A DNA stretch of 64,000 nucleotides, taken from NCBI GenBank assembly GCA_963822595.1, contig CAWGIG010000001.1:806001-870000 (forward strand), in the 5' to 3' direction. The position numbers and the translations under genes are program-made. Below are positions 50,021 to 58,277 of the stretch, piece after piece. The notes beneath the pieces were generated by a model. It saw nothing but the letters and a program-made list of their open reading frames with translations. It was not told where the DNA came from and made no database searches. Source of the stretch: CAVRUH01 sp963822595. Its GTDB lineage: Bacteria > Chlamydiota > Chlamydiia > Chlamydiales > Waddliaceae. Position 1 is the first letter of the stretch. Each line of letters opens with the position of its first letter.

Positions 50021-50698
50021 ATGATTAAGAAATTAGCATTACTATGTATTTTACCAATGTTCTTCGCAGGACAGGCGACAGCAGAGATCGTAAACGGTAC
50101 ACCAGATCACGTTCTACGAACAATCGAAGCGTATTACGATTTTCCGGGTGACAGACACGGGGATTTTGTAGGCGATGTAACTGTAATTCTAAACGATCAA
50201 TCCGAATGGAAAGTCCACCCGGATGATACAGAAAAGTTCGCAACTTGGTACATCAATGATATCGTTCATCCAAGAGTGCGTACGTCAAGCTACTGGTTTA
50301 AAAGAGAACATAAGTTTGAGCTTTTCAACCACACACGCAGAGATACTGTAAGGGCAATGCTTGTAAAATATCCAGGAAATACAATGATTGTCGGTGGAAC
50401 CCAAGACTATGAAGTCGAGAGACAGTTAAAAACTCGCCCCATGAAAGACAACAACGGTGAGATCGTTTTAGATAATAATGGTCAGAAGGTCATGGAGTCT
50501 TACTGGGATATTAAGTTTGAGCGATTGGTATTCTTTTACGATGGAAGCATTTGGTCTGTTAAAGATCATTTGAATGAATTCAAATCGGGTAAATTCGTTT
50601 ATTTGAGTGCGAACAATCAAACTGATAGTATTAGCTATTTCTTCATTATCGGGTCAGAGCGCGAAGCTCTTTGGACCGATGCCGTAAGAAGATACTAG
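50021..50698 (+). CDS. Secreted protein with duplicated DGSxW-type domain (second copy)
   Basis: 225 aa with a signal peptide (KLALLCILPMFFAGQATAE). The mature part has two blocks opening with VTVILNDQSEWKVHPDD (about 50-66) and LVFFYDGSIWSVKDHLN (about 172-188), each followed by Trp/Phe-rich strands and a basic loop (TSSYWFKREHKFELFNHTRR). The same block type is in the protein at 4174-4806. Aromatic-rich and Cys-free; it may be periplasmic. AAGGAG lies upstream. No function is recognised. The gene ends just before a terminator shared with metK. Confidence 0.78.
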   Translation: MIKKLALLCILPMFFAGQATAEIVNGTPDHVLRTIEAYYDFPGDRHGDFVGDVTVILNDQSEWKVHPDDTEKFATWYINDIVHPRVRTSSYWFKREHKFELFNHTRRDTVRAMLVKYPGNTMIVGGTQDYEVERQLKTRPMKDNNGEIVLDNNGQKVMESYWDIKFERLVFFYDGSIWSVKDHLNEFKSGKFVYLSANNQTDSISYFFIIGSEREALWTDAVRRY

Positions 50699-50709
50699 GG
50701 TTTATTGAT

Positions 50710-50735
50710 TTCTTGCCGAGTATACTCGGCAAGAA
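50710..50735. terminator. Bidirectional intrinsic terminator between convergent genes
   Basis: A perfect 26-base palindrome, with arms TTCTTGCCGAGTA and TACTCGGCAAGAA, lies between the secreted-protein stop (50698) and the metK stop (50736), with A/T-rich flanks on both sides. Confidence 0.82.
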
Positions 50736-51929
50736 TTATATTTTAGATGCTAAGTTGTTTTGAAGTTGATTGACTTTTGAAATTAGCTCATGAGTCCGAT
50801 CTGTTTTTTCCCAAGTAAAATCCTTGTCTTGCCTTCCGAAGTGCCCACCTGATGCTGTTTTCCTGTAGATGGGACGTCGGAGATCTAACATTTCAATAAT
50901 TCCACGTGGAGTCAGATCAAATACTGAGGCTATCGCCTCTCCAAGAATTTCTTCACTGACTTGTCCTGTGCCAAAAGTATCCACTTTGATGGCGATGGGC
51001 GCAGCAACCCCAATAGCATAGCATATTTGTAACTCACAACGTTTTGCAAGTTTTGCCGCCACAATATTTTTAGCCACATAACGCATGGCATAGGCTGCTG
51101 AACGGTCTACCTTCGTCGGATCTTTGCCCGAAAAAGCTCCGCCACCATGACGCGCTCTTCCACCATAAGAGTCGACAATGATCTTTCTTCCCGTTAAGCC
51201 GCAATCGGCAACGGGTCCACCAATAACAAAACGACCCGTCGGATTAATATAAAACCTTGTATTTTCATCGATGAAATTCGGTGGCGCTATGCGGCAAATG
51301 AGAGCCTTCATATCCTTTGTCAATGCGTCAAGACCCATTTCTTCCGAGTGCTGTGTCGACAAAACAACGGTATGAATACGAAGGGGCTTGTGGTTTTCAT
51401 CATACTCTATTGTTACTTGTGTCTTTCCATCGGGACCTAAGTAGGGAAGGATTCCTTCTTTCCTCAAACGACTAAGCTCATGTACTATTTTATGCGAAAG
51501 CATGATCGGTAGAGGCATGAATTCCGCCGTTTCATCTGTGGCATAGCCAAACATAATCCCCTGATCGCCCGCTCCTTCTTCCTTAAATAATCCTTGTCCA
51601 TTGACTCCCTGAGCAATATCCGGAGACTGAGGATGAATGACGACTTCAACTTTGCAGGAAAGATGATCAAAACCTAAATGCGGTTTGGAATAACCTATAT
51701 TCTTAATCGTTTCTCGGGCAATTTTCTCGTAGTCGACCTTGGCTAAAGAGGTAATTTCACCGGCTAATACAACCAGTTGATTACATACCATTGTCTCGCA
51801 GGCAACCTTAGAATTTGGATCTTGCGAAAGGCAAGCATCTAAAATCGCATCCGATATTTGATCGGCAATTTTGTCGGGATGTCCCTCTGCAACAGATTCA
51901 GAAGTAAATAAATAGTGACTCATAGCCAT
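50736..51929 (-). CDS. metK: S-adenosylmethionine synthetase MetK
   Basis: Makes SAM from ATP and methionine. 397 aa; signature motifs FTSESVAEGHPDKIADQISD, EGAGDQGIMFGYATDETAEF and GGGAFSGKDPTKVDRSAAY. Full length and intact. An internal ATG (51923, MSHYLFTSESV) may be the real start; neither has a good ribosome site. Chlamydia species lack metK and import SAM, so its presence is a marker of a less host-dependent chlamydia. Confidence 0.97.
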   Translation of the reverse strand: MAMSHYLFTSESVAEGHPDKIADQISDAILDACLSQDPNSKVACETMVCNQLVVLAGEITSLAKVDYEKIARETIKNIGYSKPHLGFDHLSCKVEVVIHPQSPDIAQGVNGQGLFKEEGAGDQGIMFGYATDETAEFMPLPIMLSHKIVHELSRLRKEGILPYLGPDGKTQVTIEYDENHKPLRIHTVVLSTQHSEEMGLDALTKDMKALICRIAPPNFIDENTRFYINPTGRFVIGGPVADCGLTGRKIIVDSYGGRARHGGGAFSGKDPTKVDRSAAYAMRYVAKNIVAAKLAKRCELQICYAIGVAAPIAIKVDTFGTGQVSEEILGEAIASVFDLTPRGIIEMLDLRRPIYRKTASGGHFGRQDKDFTWEKTDRTHELISKVNQLQNNLASKI

Positions 51930-52007
51930 ATATCATACGAATAAAAGAAAATATTGCAAGGCCAAAAACGCTTTACATGGATCAAACTTTAAGTTATTTT
52001 CATCATC

Positions 52008-52307
52008 ATGAATATCATCTTCCCTTTTATGCTCGCTGTGATCTCATTGCAGGATATTAACAACCCCGAACTCCAAGAGAAAACTGTTGAAATACGCGGA
52101 TTTCTCCATCAAATGCCCGATGGAGAATGGGTGCTTTCTTCGCAACCCAATGTCCGAAGCTGTTGCTCGGGCGCCACACATCAACGTCTTGTTGTCCATG
52201 GAGATATCGGCACGCCCCCTAAATACAAGGCTGTTTTGCTTCGTGGAAAATTGGTCCAAAAAGAAGACTATTGCGAGCTTAATCAAGCAGTAATTGATTT
52301 TAATTAA
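52008..52307 (+). CDS. Small protein of unknown function, possibly exported
   Basis: 99 aa with a short hydrophobic start (MNIIFPFMLAVISLQDI) followed by a compact beta-rich domain (KTVEIRGFLHQMPDGEWVLS, SSQPNVRSCCSGATHQRLVV, KYKAVLLRGKLVQKEDYCEL) with a paired Cys-Cys. The layout is reminiscent of small OB-fold-like periplasmic proteins, but no family is recognised. It lies upstream of moxR with a 23-base gap on the same strand. Confidence 0.62.
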   Translation: MNIIFPFMLAVISLQDINNPELQEKTVEIRGFLHQMPDGEWVLSSQPNVRSCCSGATHQRLVVHGDIGTPPKYKAVLLRGKLVQKEDYCELNQAVIDFN

Positions 52308-52330
52308 GAAACTTGAAATAAGGAGTGGAT

Positions 52331-53314
52331 ATGAACGTTGAAGAACTAACCACAATTGTGAGCAAATCCAACAAAAAGTTTCTTTCTGCTATGGAAGAAA
52401 TGAGTCGGGTTATTGTTGGACAAAAAGAGATGATCAATCGCCTCTTCATTGCTCTCCTTTCCGATGGACATATCCTTCTTGAAGGACTCCCGGGCCTTGC
52501 CAAGACGATGGCGGTGACTTCGTTGTCCAAAGTGATTCAATGCGACTTTAAAAGAATTCAGTTTACCCCGGATCTTTTACCCGCGGACCTCATCGGCACA
52601 TCCATCTATAACCCGAAAGAGGGAACGTTCTCGGTCAATAAGGGACCTATATTCACGAATATTCTGCTTGCCGACGAAATCAACAGGGCTCCCGCAAAGG
52701 TGCAGTCGGCACTCTTAGAAGTCATGCAAGAACGGCAGGTGACTATAAGCGGAAAGACATATACGACCGGCAAACCTTTCCTAGTTTTAGCAACACAGAA
52801 TCCGATTGAACAAGAAGGAACCTATCCGCTTCCCGAGGCCCAAACCGATCGATTCATGATGAAAGTGAAAATTGACTATCCCTCATTCGACGAAGAAAAA
52901 GAAATCATTCACCGCATGGCAACCCTCGGAGATATTCCTACCGTTCGCCCACTGCTTTCTGCTGAGGATATTCTCGAAGCGAGAAAAATCGTTAACGACA
53001 TCTACGTCGATGAAAAGGTCATCGACTACATTTTGCAGATTGTCTGTGCCACACGTAATCCCAAGGATTATAAAGTGGATATTGAAGGACTCCTCCTTTA
53101 TGGTGCTTCACCAAGAGCTAGCATTGGCCTGACGATTGCGGGGAAGGCACATGCGTATCTTTCAGGAAGAGCTTTTGTCACCCCGAATGACATTAAACTT
53201 ATCTGTCACGATATCCTTAGGCACCGTTTGAGAAGAACCTACGAGGCCGAAGCCGAAGAGGTTTCCCCGGACGATATCATTGACAGGATACTCGCAACCA
53301 TTCCTGTACCCTAA
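52331..53314 (+). CDS. moxR: MoxR-family AAA+ ATPase
   Basis: 327 aa from ATG 52331 (AGGAG five bases before). Motifs: Walker A EGLPGLAKTMAVTS, Walker B FTNILLADEINRAPAKVQSA, sensor region LATQNPIEQEGTYPLPEAQT and arginine-finger region DRFMMKVKIDYP. MoxR ATPases act as chaperones with von Willebrand-type partner proteins. The next gene, four bases away, encodes such a DUF58 protein, so this is the classical moxR-DUF58 unit. Confidence 0.93.
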   Translation: MNVEELTTIVSKSNKKFLSAMEEMSRVIVGQKEMINRLFIALLSDGHILLEGLPGLAKTMAVTSLSKVIQCDFKRIQFTPDLLPADLIGTSIYNPKEGTFSVNKGPIFTNILLADEINRAPAKVQSALLEVMQERQVTISGKTYTTGKPFLVLATQNPIEQEGTYPLPEAQTDRFMMKVKIDYPSFDEEKEIIHRMATLGDIPTVRPLLSAEDILEARKIVNDIYVDEKVIDYILQIVCATRNPKDYKVDIEGLLLYGASPRASIGLTIAGKAHAYLSGRAFVTPNDIKLICHDILRHRLRRTYEAEAEEVSPDDIIDRILATIPVP

Positions 53315-53318
53315 GCTC

Positions 53319-54188
53319 ATGCCTGAGTTATTTGATAAAATTCGAAAAATTCAGATCGTTACCAATCAATTGGCAAAGGATCTATTAGCCGGCGCGTATC
53401 ATTCCGCCTTCAAAGGAAAAGGAATCGAATTCGAAGAAGTTCGAGAATATCAAGAAGGAGATGAAGTACGAAGTGTCGATTGGAATGTGACTGCACGCAT
53501 GAATCACCCTTATGTAAAAGTATTTAGGGAAGAACGGGAACTCACAGTGATGCTAGTCGTTGATGTGTCGGCTTCTTCAAGATTCGGCAGTCAAAATCGG
53601 ACGAAAAAAGATCTTATAGCTGAGCTAGGAGGCGTTATTGCCTTTTCGGCAATTAAAAATAACGACAAAATCGGATTGATTCTCTTTTCAGAGGAAATAG
53701 AACTTTATCTCCCCCCAAAAAAGGGACTAAGACATGTTTTAAGGGTCATTCGAGAATTACTGGTTCATAAGCCGAAAAAAATAAAAACCGATATATCCGC
53801 TGCGTTGACCTTTCTTGGAAATGTACAACAGCGAAGTACGATTTGCTTTGTGATCTCCGATTTCATCTGCGAGCTCCCTGAGCGGGAATTATTGATTACA
53901 TCGCAGCATCATGATTTGATAGCTATCCAGGTTACAGATCCTTCCGAATGGGAATTTTCAAAAATGGATCTTGTTCAGGTCAGCGACTTAGAATCAGGAC
54001 GAACAACAATTATCGACACCTCTAGTTCAGCAGTACGCAGAGAGCAGCGGCAAAACATGGTAGAAAGGACTCAGAATCTTCAGGAGATTATCCGGCAGAT
54101 GGGAGCCGGGTTGATTCAGGTTAAAACGGACGAGGCTTATATTTATCCCCTACAAAAGTTTTTTAAATTAAGGAAGATCAGACACTGA
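53319..54188 (+). CDS. DUF58 / von Willebrand factor A-like protein
   Basis: 289 aa. The DUF58 core GAYHSAFKGKGIEFEEVREY, QEGDEVRSVDWNVTARMNHP and the metal-site-like MLVVDVSASSRFGSQ (DxSxS) fit the MoxR-partner family. The start at 53319 is chosen because it follows the moxR stop by four bases. No membrane segment. It overlaps the next gene by one base. Confidence 0.9.
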   Translation: MPELFDKIRKIQIVTNQLAKDLLAGAYHSAFKGKGIEFEEVREYQEGDEVRSVDWNVTARMNHPYVKVFREERELTVMLVVDVSASSRFGSQNRTKKDLIAELGGVIAFSAIKNNDKIGLILFSEEIELYLPPKKGLRHVLRVIRELLVHKPKKIKTDISAALTFLGNVQQRSTICFVISDFICELPERELLITSQHHDLIAIQVTDPSEWEFSKMDLVQVSDLESGRTTIIDTSSSAVRREQRQNMVERTQNLQEIIRQMGAGLIQVKTDEAYIYPLQKFFKLRKIRH

Positions 54189-54811
54189 TGAAAAGAATCT
54201 TGCTGCTACTACTGATTCCTTTGCATCTATACGGAGAATATAATCCGACGATTCTTTCAGTGGATAACGAATATCCTATAGAGATCAATGCAAAAAATAA
54301 GGAAAAAATAGCAGTGGAACATCAGGATGTGGAAGGATTATTAAATTCCAAGAGATTTCCTTGGGAATATATTCTAGGACCTATTTTGTTTGGATTGCTA
54401 TATTTAATTGCGCGACAGCAGCCTGAAAAGCCGGTGGATTACCTTGAAATTCAGATGAGGCAAAGGAACATTGCGAAGAACAAGGCTATGGATTTGCTAA
54501 AGAAGTTGAAGGATGAAAACTATCCTGACGACAAACGTTTTGAAGAGTTTTATAATTATCTTACATTTATTGTTCGAAAGTATATTGAGGATTACTATTC
54601 TTTACCGGCAACGACAGAAACTACCGAGGAGTTTTTACGAAATATAGCTGTCAATCCGGTATTTGATAAAAGTACCGAAGCGGACCTTGCTGAGTTCTTA
54701 AAAAGTGCGGATGTCGTCAAATTCTCAGACCACACCCCCACTGTCGCAGAATGCACACAAGCCCAAAAAACCGCAGAAAATTTTATTACTTCTGGTACAT
54801 CCTCCGTTTAG
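54188..54811 (+). CDS. Bat-type membrane protein (DUF4381-like)
   Basis: 207 aa with a signal/anchor (MKRILLLLLIPLHLYGEY), a second hydrophobic stretch (about 60-75, WEYILGPILFGLLYLIA), and a cytoplasmic helical end (YNYLTFIVRKYIEDYYSLPA, LAEFLKSADVVKFSDHTPTV) matching the C-terminal region of BatD/DUF4381 proteins in moxR operons. The usual downstream VWA-domain genes are absent; instead an opposing ATPase remnant overlaps its 3' end by 26 bases. Confidence 0.72.
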   Translation: MKRILLLLLIPLHLYGEYNPTILSVDNEYPIEINAKNKEKIAVEHQDVEGLLNSKRFPWEYILGPILFGLLYLIARQQPEKPVDYLEIQMRQRNIAKNKAMDLLKKLKDENYPDDKRFEEFYNYLTFIVRKYIEDYYSLPATTETTEEFLRNIAVNPVFDKSTEADLAEFLKSADVVKFSDHTPTVAECTQAQKTAENFITSGTSSV

Positions 54812-54983
54812 ATGGCGGTATGTAGCCTCTAAACACCACTTTCATTTTTCGGATGAAACGGCAATCAATCACAAGAGCATCAGGGTATCTATGTCTAATA
54901 AGGGTGGATTTTCCTGTCCCGCGAGGGCCAAGTAGAGAAAAACTCTGTTTCGGCGCCTTAAACAATCTTTTAGTATAATCCAT
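54786..54983 (-). pseudogene. N-terminal remnant of an AAA ATPase (AAA_14/DUF4143 type)
   Basis: 65 aa. MDYTKRLFKAPKQSFSLLGP then RGTGKST (Walker A) and HRYPDALVID match the first 40 residues of the large predicted ATPases that carry DUF4143 and normally run about 400 aa. The rest (CRFIRKMKVVFRGYIPPSKR) does not fit and stops after 25 residues. It is the truncated front of an invading gene joined to the end of the Bat-type gene. The upstream inverted repeat at 55034-55086 may be its old control site. Confidence 0.72.
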
Positions 54984-55033
54984 ACATTCCTACCTATCTA
55001 TTGGCCAAAATATCACTTTTGCTTGGTTAAAAT

Positions 55034-55086
55034 TATGATATTTCAAATGTCATTTTTTCAGCATTTTTGACATTTCAAATATCATA
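55034..55086. promoter_or_regulatory. 19-bp inverted repeat, possible operator of the ATPase remnant
   Basis: TATGATATTTCAAATGTCA (55034-55052) and its inverted copy (55068-55086, 18/19 match) with a 15-base spacer; each half has the internal palindrome ATTTGAAAT-like. It lies 50 bases before the remnant's ATG. The two half-sites suit a dimeric regulator binding at two sites. Confidence 0.6.
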
Positions 55087-55137
55087 AAAGCAGAGTTTTA
55101 AAACTGCAGATCTATCAGCCAATCTCTTATCTCTTAA

Positions 55138-56058
55138 TTACTCATAGTTTTTGGGGTTGGTTTTTGAGATGCCAAAGTCGAGGATTTCGGGTCTGATGCC
55201 CGGAAGAATCTGGCTTTGATATTGATTCTGAAATGAACTTTCTAATGTTTTCTTTTCCTCACCCTTCTTCAAGGAAGTATAGAGTGCATATCGCTGCTGC
55301 AAGATATCATTAACAGTGGCTGGATTTCCGAAAATAGCCATTAGGAGCTGCGGAGATGCCAAAAACACACGAATCTTATAATTGCCAGGGTCTAAAGTTA
55401 AAAATCCTTCAAGTGAATAATACCCCTCCGTCGAAAGATAATTCGGCTGCACTGTTACTCGACCCTCTTCATATTTAAGAATCACATTTTCTGAAGATTG
55501 AATTTTCTCTGCAATACTAACTGACCCCTTCAACATGAGTGTGAACACTTCATTCAACTCAGCATCTCCCAAATTTATCGTCGAGATTTCACATGTTTTT
55601 TTAAGTTTTTGTTTATCTGTATAACCATCGGTTGTCTTTATAATTGCGTCCAGAATCTCGGCAACGAAATTAGGCCGTTTCTCCTCCATAGCTTTATAAA
55701 AGGATTCCTCGCTATATAAGTAATAAATCAAATTTCGCGTAATCAGAGAAAGCTGTTCATAATCATTTTGATGCGCATCCCTCTCCTTTTTATCTATAAA
55801 AAGATTGAAAGCCAACTTCGCTCGCGCTTGACTTTTCTGCTGCGGGTCGTCTTCATCATCGTTAGGATTATTTGAGGTTGCCTTCGTAGTTTTATACTGC
55901 CTGATCGCTTGGTCATTAATATAGTTGCGTTCATGCTTTTCCATATATTGCTTAAATTGTGACTGAATATATCCAAAGCCACGAAAACTCTCCATACGAC
56001 CGTATGTCATCAGAACTAGGAGCATCAACATTGTCGAAACGTACATCAAAATATACAT
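55138..56058 (-). CDS. Type II secretion minor component, GspK position
   Basis: 306 aa with an N-terminal hydrophobic helix (MYILMYVSTMLMLLVLMTYG) then a soluble part, charged and helical up to about 150 and with a beta segment (VILKYEEGRVTVQPNYLSTE). It lies last in the gsp operon, three bases after the gspJ-like gene, where the GspK minor pseudopilin usually is. No canonical prepilin motif is evident, so it may be a chlamydia-specific protein instead (the CT565 region). Confidence 0.6.
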   Translation of the reverse strand: MYILMYVSTMLMLLVLMTYGRMESFRGFGYIQSQFKQYMEKHERNYINDQAIRQYKTTKATSNNPNDDEDDPQQKSQARAKLAFNLFIDKKERDAHQNDYEQLSLITRNLIYYLYSEESFYKAMEEKRPNFVAEILDAIIKTTDGYTDKQKLKKTCEISTINLGDAELNEVFTLMLKGSVSIAEKIQSSENVILKYEEGRVTVQPNYLSTEGYYSLEGFLTLDPGNYKIRVFLASPQLLMAIFGNPATVNDILQQRYALYTSLKKGEEKKTLESSFQNQYQSQILPGIRPEILDFGISKTNPKNYE

Positions 56059-56060
56059 AG

Positions 56061-56753
56061 TTACTGATCGTAGGTAATGGGTTTAGAGGTATTTGGAAGA
56101 TGAAATGAATAGGTTATCAATTCTTTATTTCCATCCACTATTCTTGTTAATAACAGTTTAACTAGGGGGGGAACTTTACCAAGTTCTTTTGGCCAGCTAT
56201 TTACCCAGTTGCCCGCTTGACCCGCCGGCCATCCCTTATCTTGATTTTTTACCCCTTTCTCCGGCGGAACATAAAACCTAAATTCCAAGGAATCTACATT
56301 CTCCATCAGAATTTCTTTCTTCATCGGTACAGTTTCTCCTTCTTTCCATCGCTTAGGAGTCGGCCAAGAAGCTAAAATAAATCGGCCTTTCTCATCCAAA
56401 TAAAGTCTTCCTATAACATAACATGCAAATGCTTTATCTAATTTAGCTCCGTTATCAAAAGTAAAAACAAAACTTTGGCTTCCCGGTTTGAGGAGACCGC
56501 TAGCATCCGTGTCGGAAAAAATGAACAGCTCGATATCCTTATCGGTTCCGGGGGGCACTTTTGGCAAGATATTTGCGAGCCTGCTCTCGACATAAAGCAT
56601 TTTGAAGGCATTATTCTCGGCGATATCCATTTTTCTGTTTATTGCCGTGACTTGATTATAAAAGAAGGAAAGAGTTGTCAAAATGACCATGCTAAGACCA
56701 ATTGCGATCATTAATTCAAGCAACGTCATGGGGCGTTTTGATAATTTCTTCAC
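56061..56753 (-). CDS. Minor pseudopilin, GspJ-like
   Basis: 230 aa. A prepilin-type start (MKKLSKRPMTLLELMIAIGL, with Glu five residues into the helix) followed by STLSFFYNQVT-like N-helix and a C-terminal globular domain with YVPPEKGVKNQDKGWPAGQA. Position and size fit the GspJ minor pseudopilin that caps the type II pseudopilus. It overlaps the gspI-like gene by four bases. Confidence 0.75.
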   Translation of the reverse strand: MKKLSKRPMTLLELMIAIGLSMVILTTLSFFYNQVTAINRKMDIAENNAFKMLYVESRLANILPKVPPGTDKDIELFIFSDTDASGLLKPGSQSFVFTFDNGAKLDKAFACYVIGRLYLDEKGRFILASWPTPKRWKEGETVPMKKEILMENVDSLEFRFYVPPEKGVKNQDKGWPAGQAGNWVNSWPKELGKVPPLVKLLLTRIVDGNKELITYSFHLPNTSKPITYDQ

Positions 56754-57271
56754 TTTTCCCCCAGATCTCTGATAATGGTAATATCATAATGATATTTCAA
56801 GGTCTCTTTCTCACGATCTTCTTCGTTCTTTGAAGGATTTATAGGGGTAAATGTAAAATCCAGTTTTTTGAGATAAACCATAAAAGGTTGTTCATCGCTA
56901 GGTTTATGGATCGATTCCCCAAAAACATAAGTTCCTTTGTAAGGGAGATCTTTACTAAGATTAACTTCATGAGGTTGACCGGCATTTAGATCGCCCCACT
57001 GTATTTCGTTGGAATAAAGGCGATTTATTATATCCGCATACTGCAAATTGACTTGATGATCTAATTGAATTTTGTTGATAAAACCGCTTTGTACATTGAG
57101 GATGTAGACGAGCGGATATAACAGGGGTAAGATGCAAAGGACTAACAGTGTGAATGCGATCAATACTTCAAGAAGGAGTATATGCCTTTTACCCACTCTT
57201 TGGGGGCTTAGGCCCTTCGGGTTTAGGCTGAGGTTTTTCACTTTGTTTTTGAGACTTTTGAATCGCTTCAT
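56750..57271 (-). CDS. Minor pseudopilin, GspI-like
   Basis: Up to 173 aa. The hydrophobic prepilin helix KRHILLLEVLIAFTLLVLCI is preceded by 25-27 residues of basic leader if the ATG at 57271 is used, giving an 83-base overlap with the gspH-like gene. A GTG at 57196 (VGKRHILLLEV) would give a normal short leader and only 8 bases of overlap, and is my preferred start. The remainder is a mixed alpha/beta pilin domain. Confidence 0.72.
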   Translation of the reverse strand: MKRFKSLKNKVKNLSLNPKGLSPQRVGKRHILLLEVLIAFTLLVLCILPLLYPLVYILNVQSGFINKIQLDHQVNLQYADIINRLYSNEIQWGDLNAGQPHEVNLSKDLPYKGTYVFGESIHKPSDEQPFMVYLKKLDFTFTPINPSKNEEDREKETLKYHYDITIIRDLGEK

Positions 57272-57890
57272 ATTGTTTTAATTCCTCTACGGTATAAAAG
57301 GTCATCTTGTCATCATTGTTGTTTTCTTCATCTGAGAGGGCAATGGGTTTATCTGTTTCCAATACACTTTCGATAGGATGAGGGTATCCATATAAAATGA
57401 TAGCGCTTTTGATTACTCCATTATCATTTGGATTTTCATGTGTAGACAGATGTATCACCCCGCGGCTCATGACTGTACCGCCTGATAAAAAGCGTATATC
57501 AATTTCACCTGGGGTAATTGGAAAATTTTGGAGATCGTCGAATTGAAAGGAGTGAATAGATGTTAGAATGATCCTTGAATGGTTTATTACAAATTGCCAC
57601 TCTTTCGGAACCCCTCCTTCAACATTCAGACTAATCTCCAAGCCCTGGCCATTATCCGGTTTATGGACTTTAAATCGTACATTGCGGTCCATAATGAGCA
57701 TGAGATTTTGCGCAAGGCGCAAACGCTCAACAATCAAACCGACTTCAGTATTGAATTGCTGCTCTCGCATTGCTCTTGCGACGTTAATTCCTATCACTCC
57801 CGTAAATATCACGAGGATAGTGATAACAACCATCATCTCGATAAGCGTAAAATGCCCGGTGATAGATTTTGAAGATGCTATTTTCCAAAT
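57189..57890 (-). CDS. Minor pseudopilin, GspH-like, no ATG before its prepilin signal
   Basis: The N-terminal processing motif TGHFTLIEMMVVITILVIF (cleavage after Gly at 57855-57857) lies upstream of the first ATG (57836). The frame is open back to 57905 but has only ATT (57890), ATA (57881) and ATC as possible starts; GTG, TTG and ATG are absent. Either a rare ATT/ATA start is used with translation coupled to gspG, which it overlaps by 13 bases, or there is a sequence error. The C-terminus is Pro/Lys-rich (SQKQSEKPQPKPEGPKPPKS), unusual for the family. I give the ATT as a working boundary. Confidence 0.68.
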   Translation of the reverse strand: MWKIASSKSITGHFTLIEMMVVITILVIFTGVIGINVARAMREQQFNTEVGLIVERLRLAQNLMLIMDRNVRFKVHKPDNGQGLEISLNVEGGVPKEWQFVINHSRIILTSIHSFQFDDLQNFPITPGEIDIRFLSGGTVMSRGVIHLSTHENPNDNGVIKSAIILYGYPHPIESVLETDKPIALSDEENNNDDKMTFYTVEELKQYEAIQKSQKQSEKPQPKPEGPKPPKSG

Positions 57891-58267
57891 TGGCTGTGCT
57901 TCGATTTAACGTAGTTTTCATATTTATCGGAATGCACAGTAATTGTCCCATTTTCTACATCTACAACATATTTATAGCCCCAGCCATCGTAGATGAGATC
58001 ATCGGGATTTCTCACCATAGGAGACCCTTTTACAATCTGTTCCCAATTAGTGCTGATATCATCGATAAGAGCAGGCTTATCCGCCACGGCAAGACTAAGA
58101 ACAGTCTCAAGCTTGTCCATACCGGCTTTTGTTTTAAAGGCTTTACCCTCATCTAGGGCGCCTGAATAGTTGTATCCGATGACACCGATGATGATAATGA
58201 TCAAAGTCATCACGATCATCATTTCAATAAGTGTCACATATCTTTTTTGTTTTAAAATCAGTTGCAT
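57878..58267 (-). CDS. gspG: Major pseudopilin GspG
   Basis: 129 aa. Prepilin signal KRYVTLIEMMIVMTLIIIII with Glu at +5, then the GspG beta-sheet end (DDLIYDGWGYKYVVDVENGT) typical of the calcium-binding major pseudopilin. It forms the type II secretion pseudopilus. It is ten bases after gspF and overlaps the gspH-like frame. Confidence 0.9.
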   Translation of the reverse strand: MQLILKQKRYVTLIEMMIVMTLIIIIIGVIGYNYSGALDEGKAFKTKAGMDKLETVLSLAVADKPALIDDISTNWEQIVKGSPMVRNPDDLIYDGWGYKYVVDVENGTITVHSDKYENYVKSKHSQFGK

Positions 58268-58277
58268 TATTTTTTCC

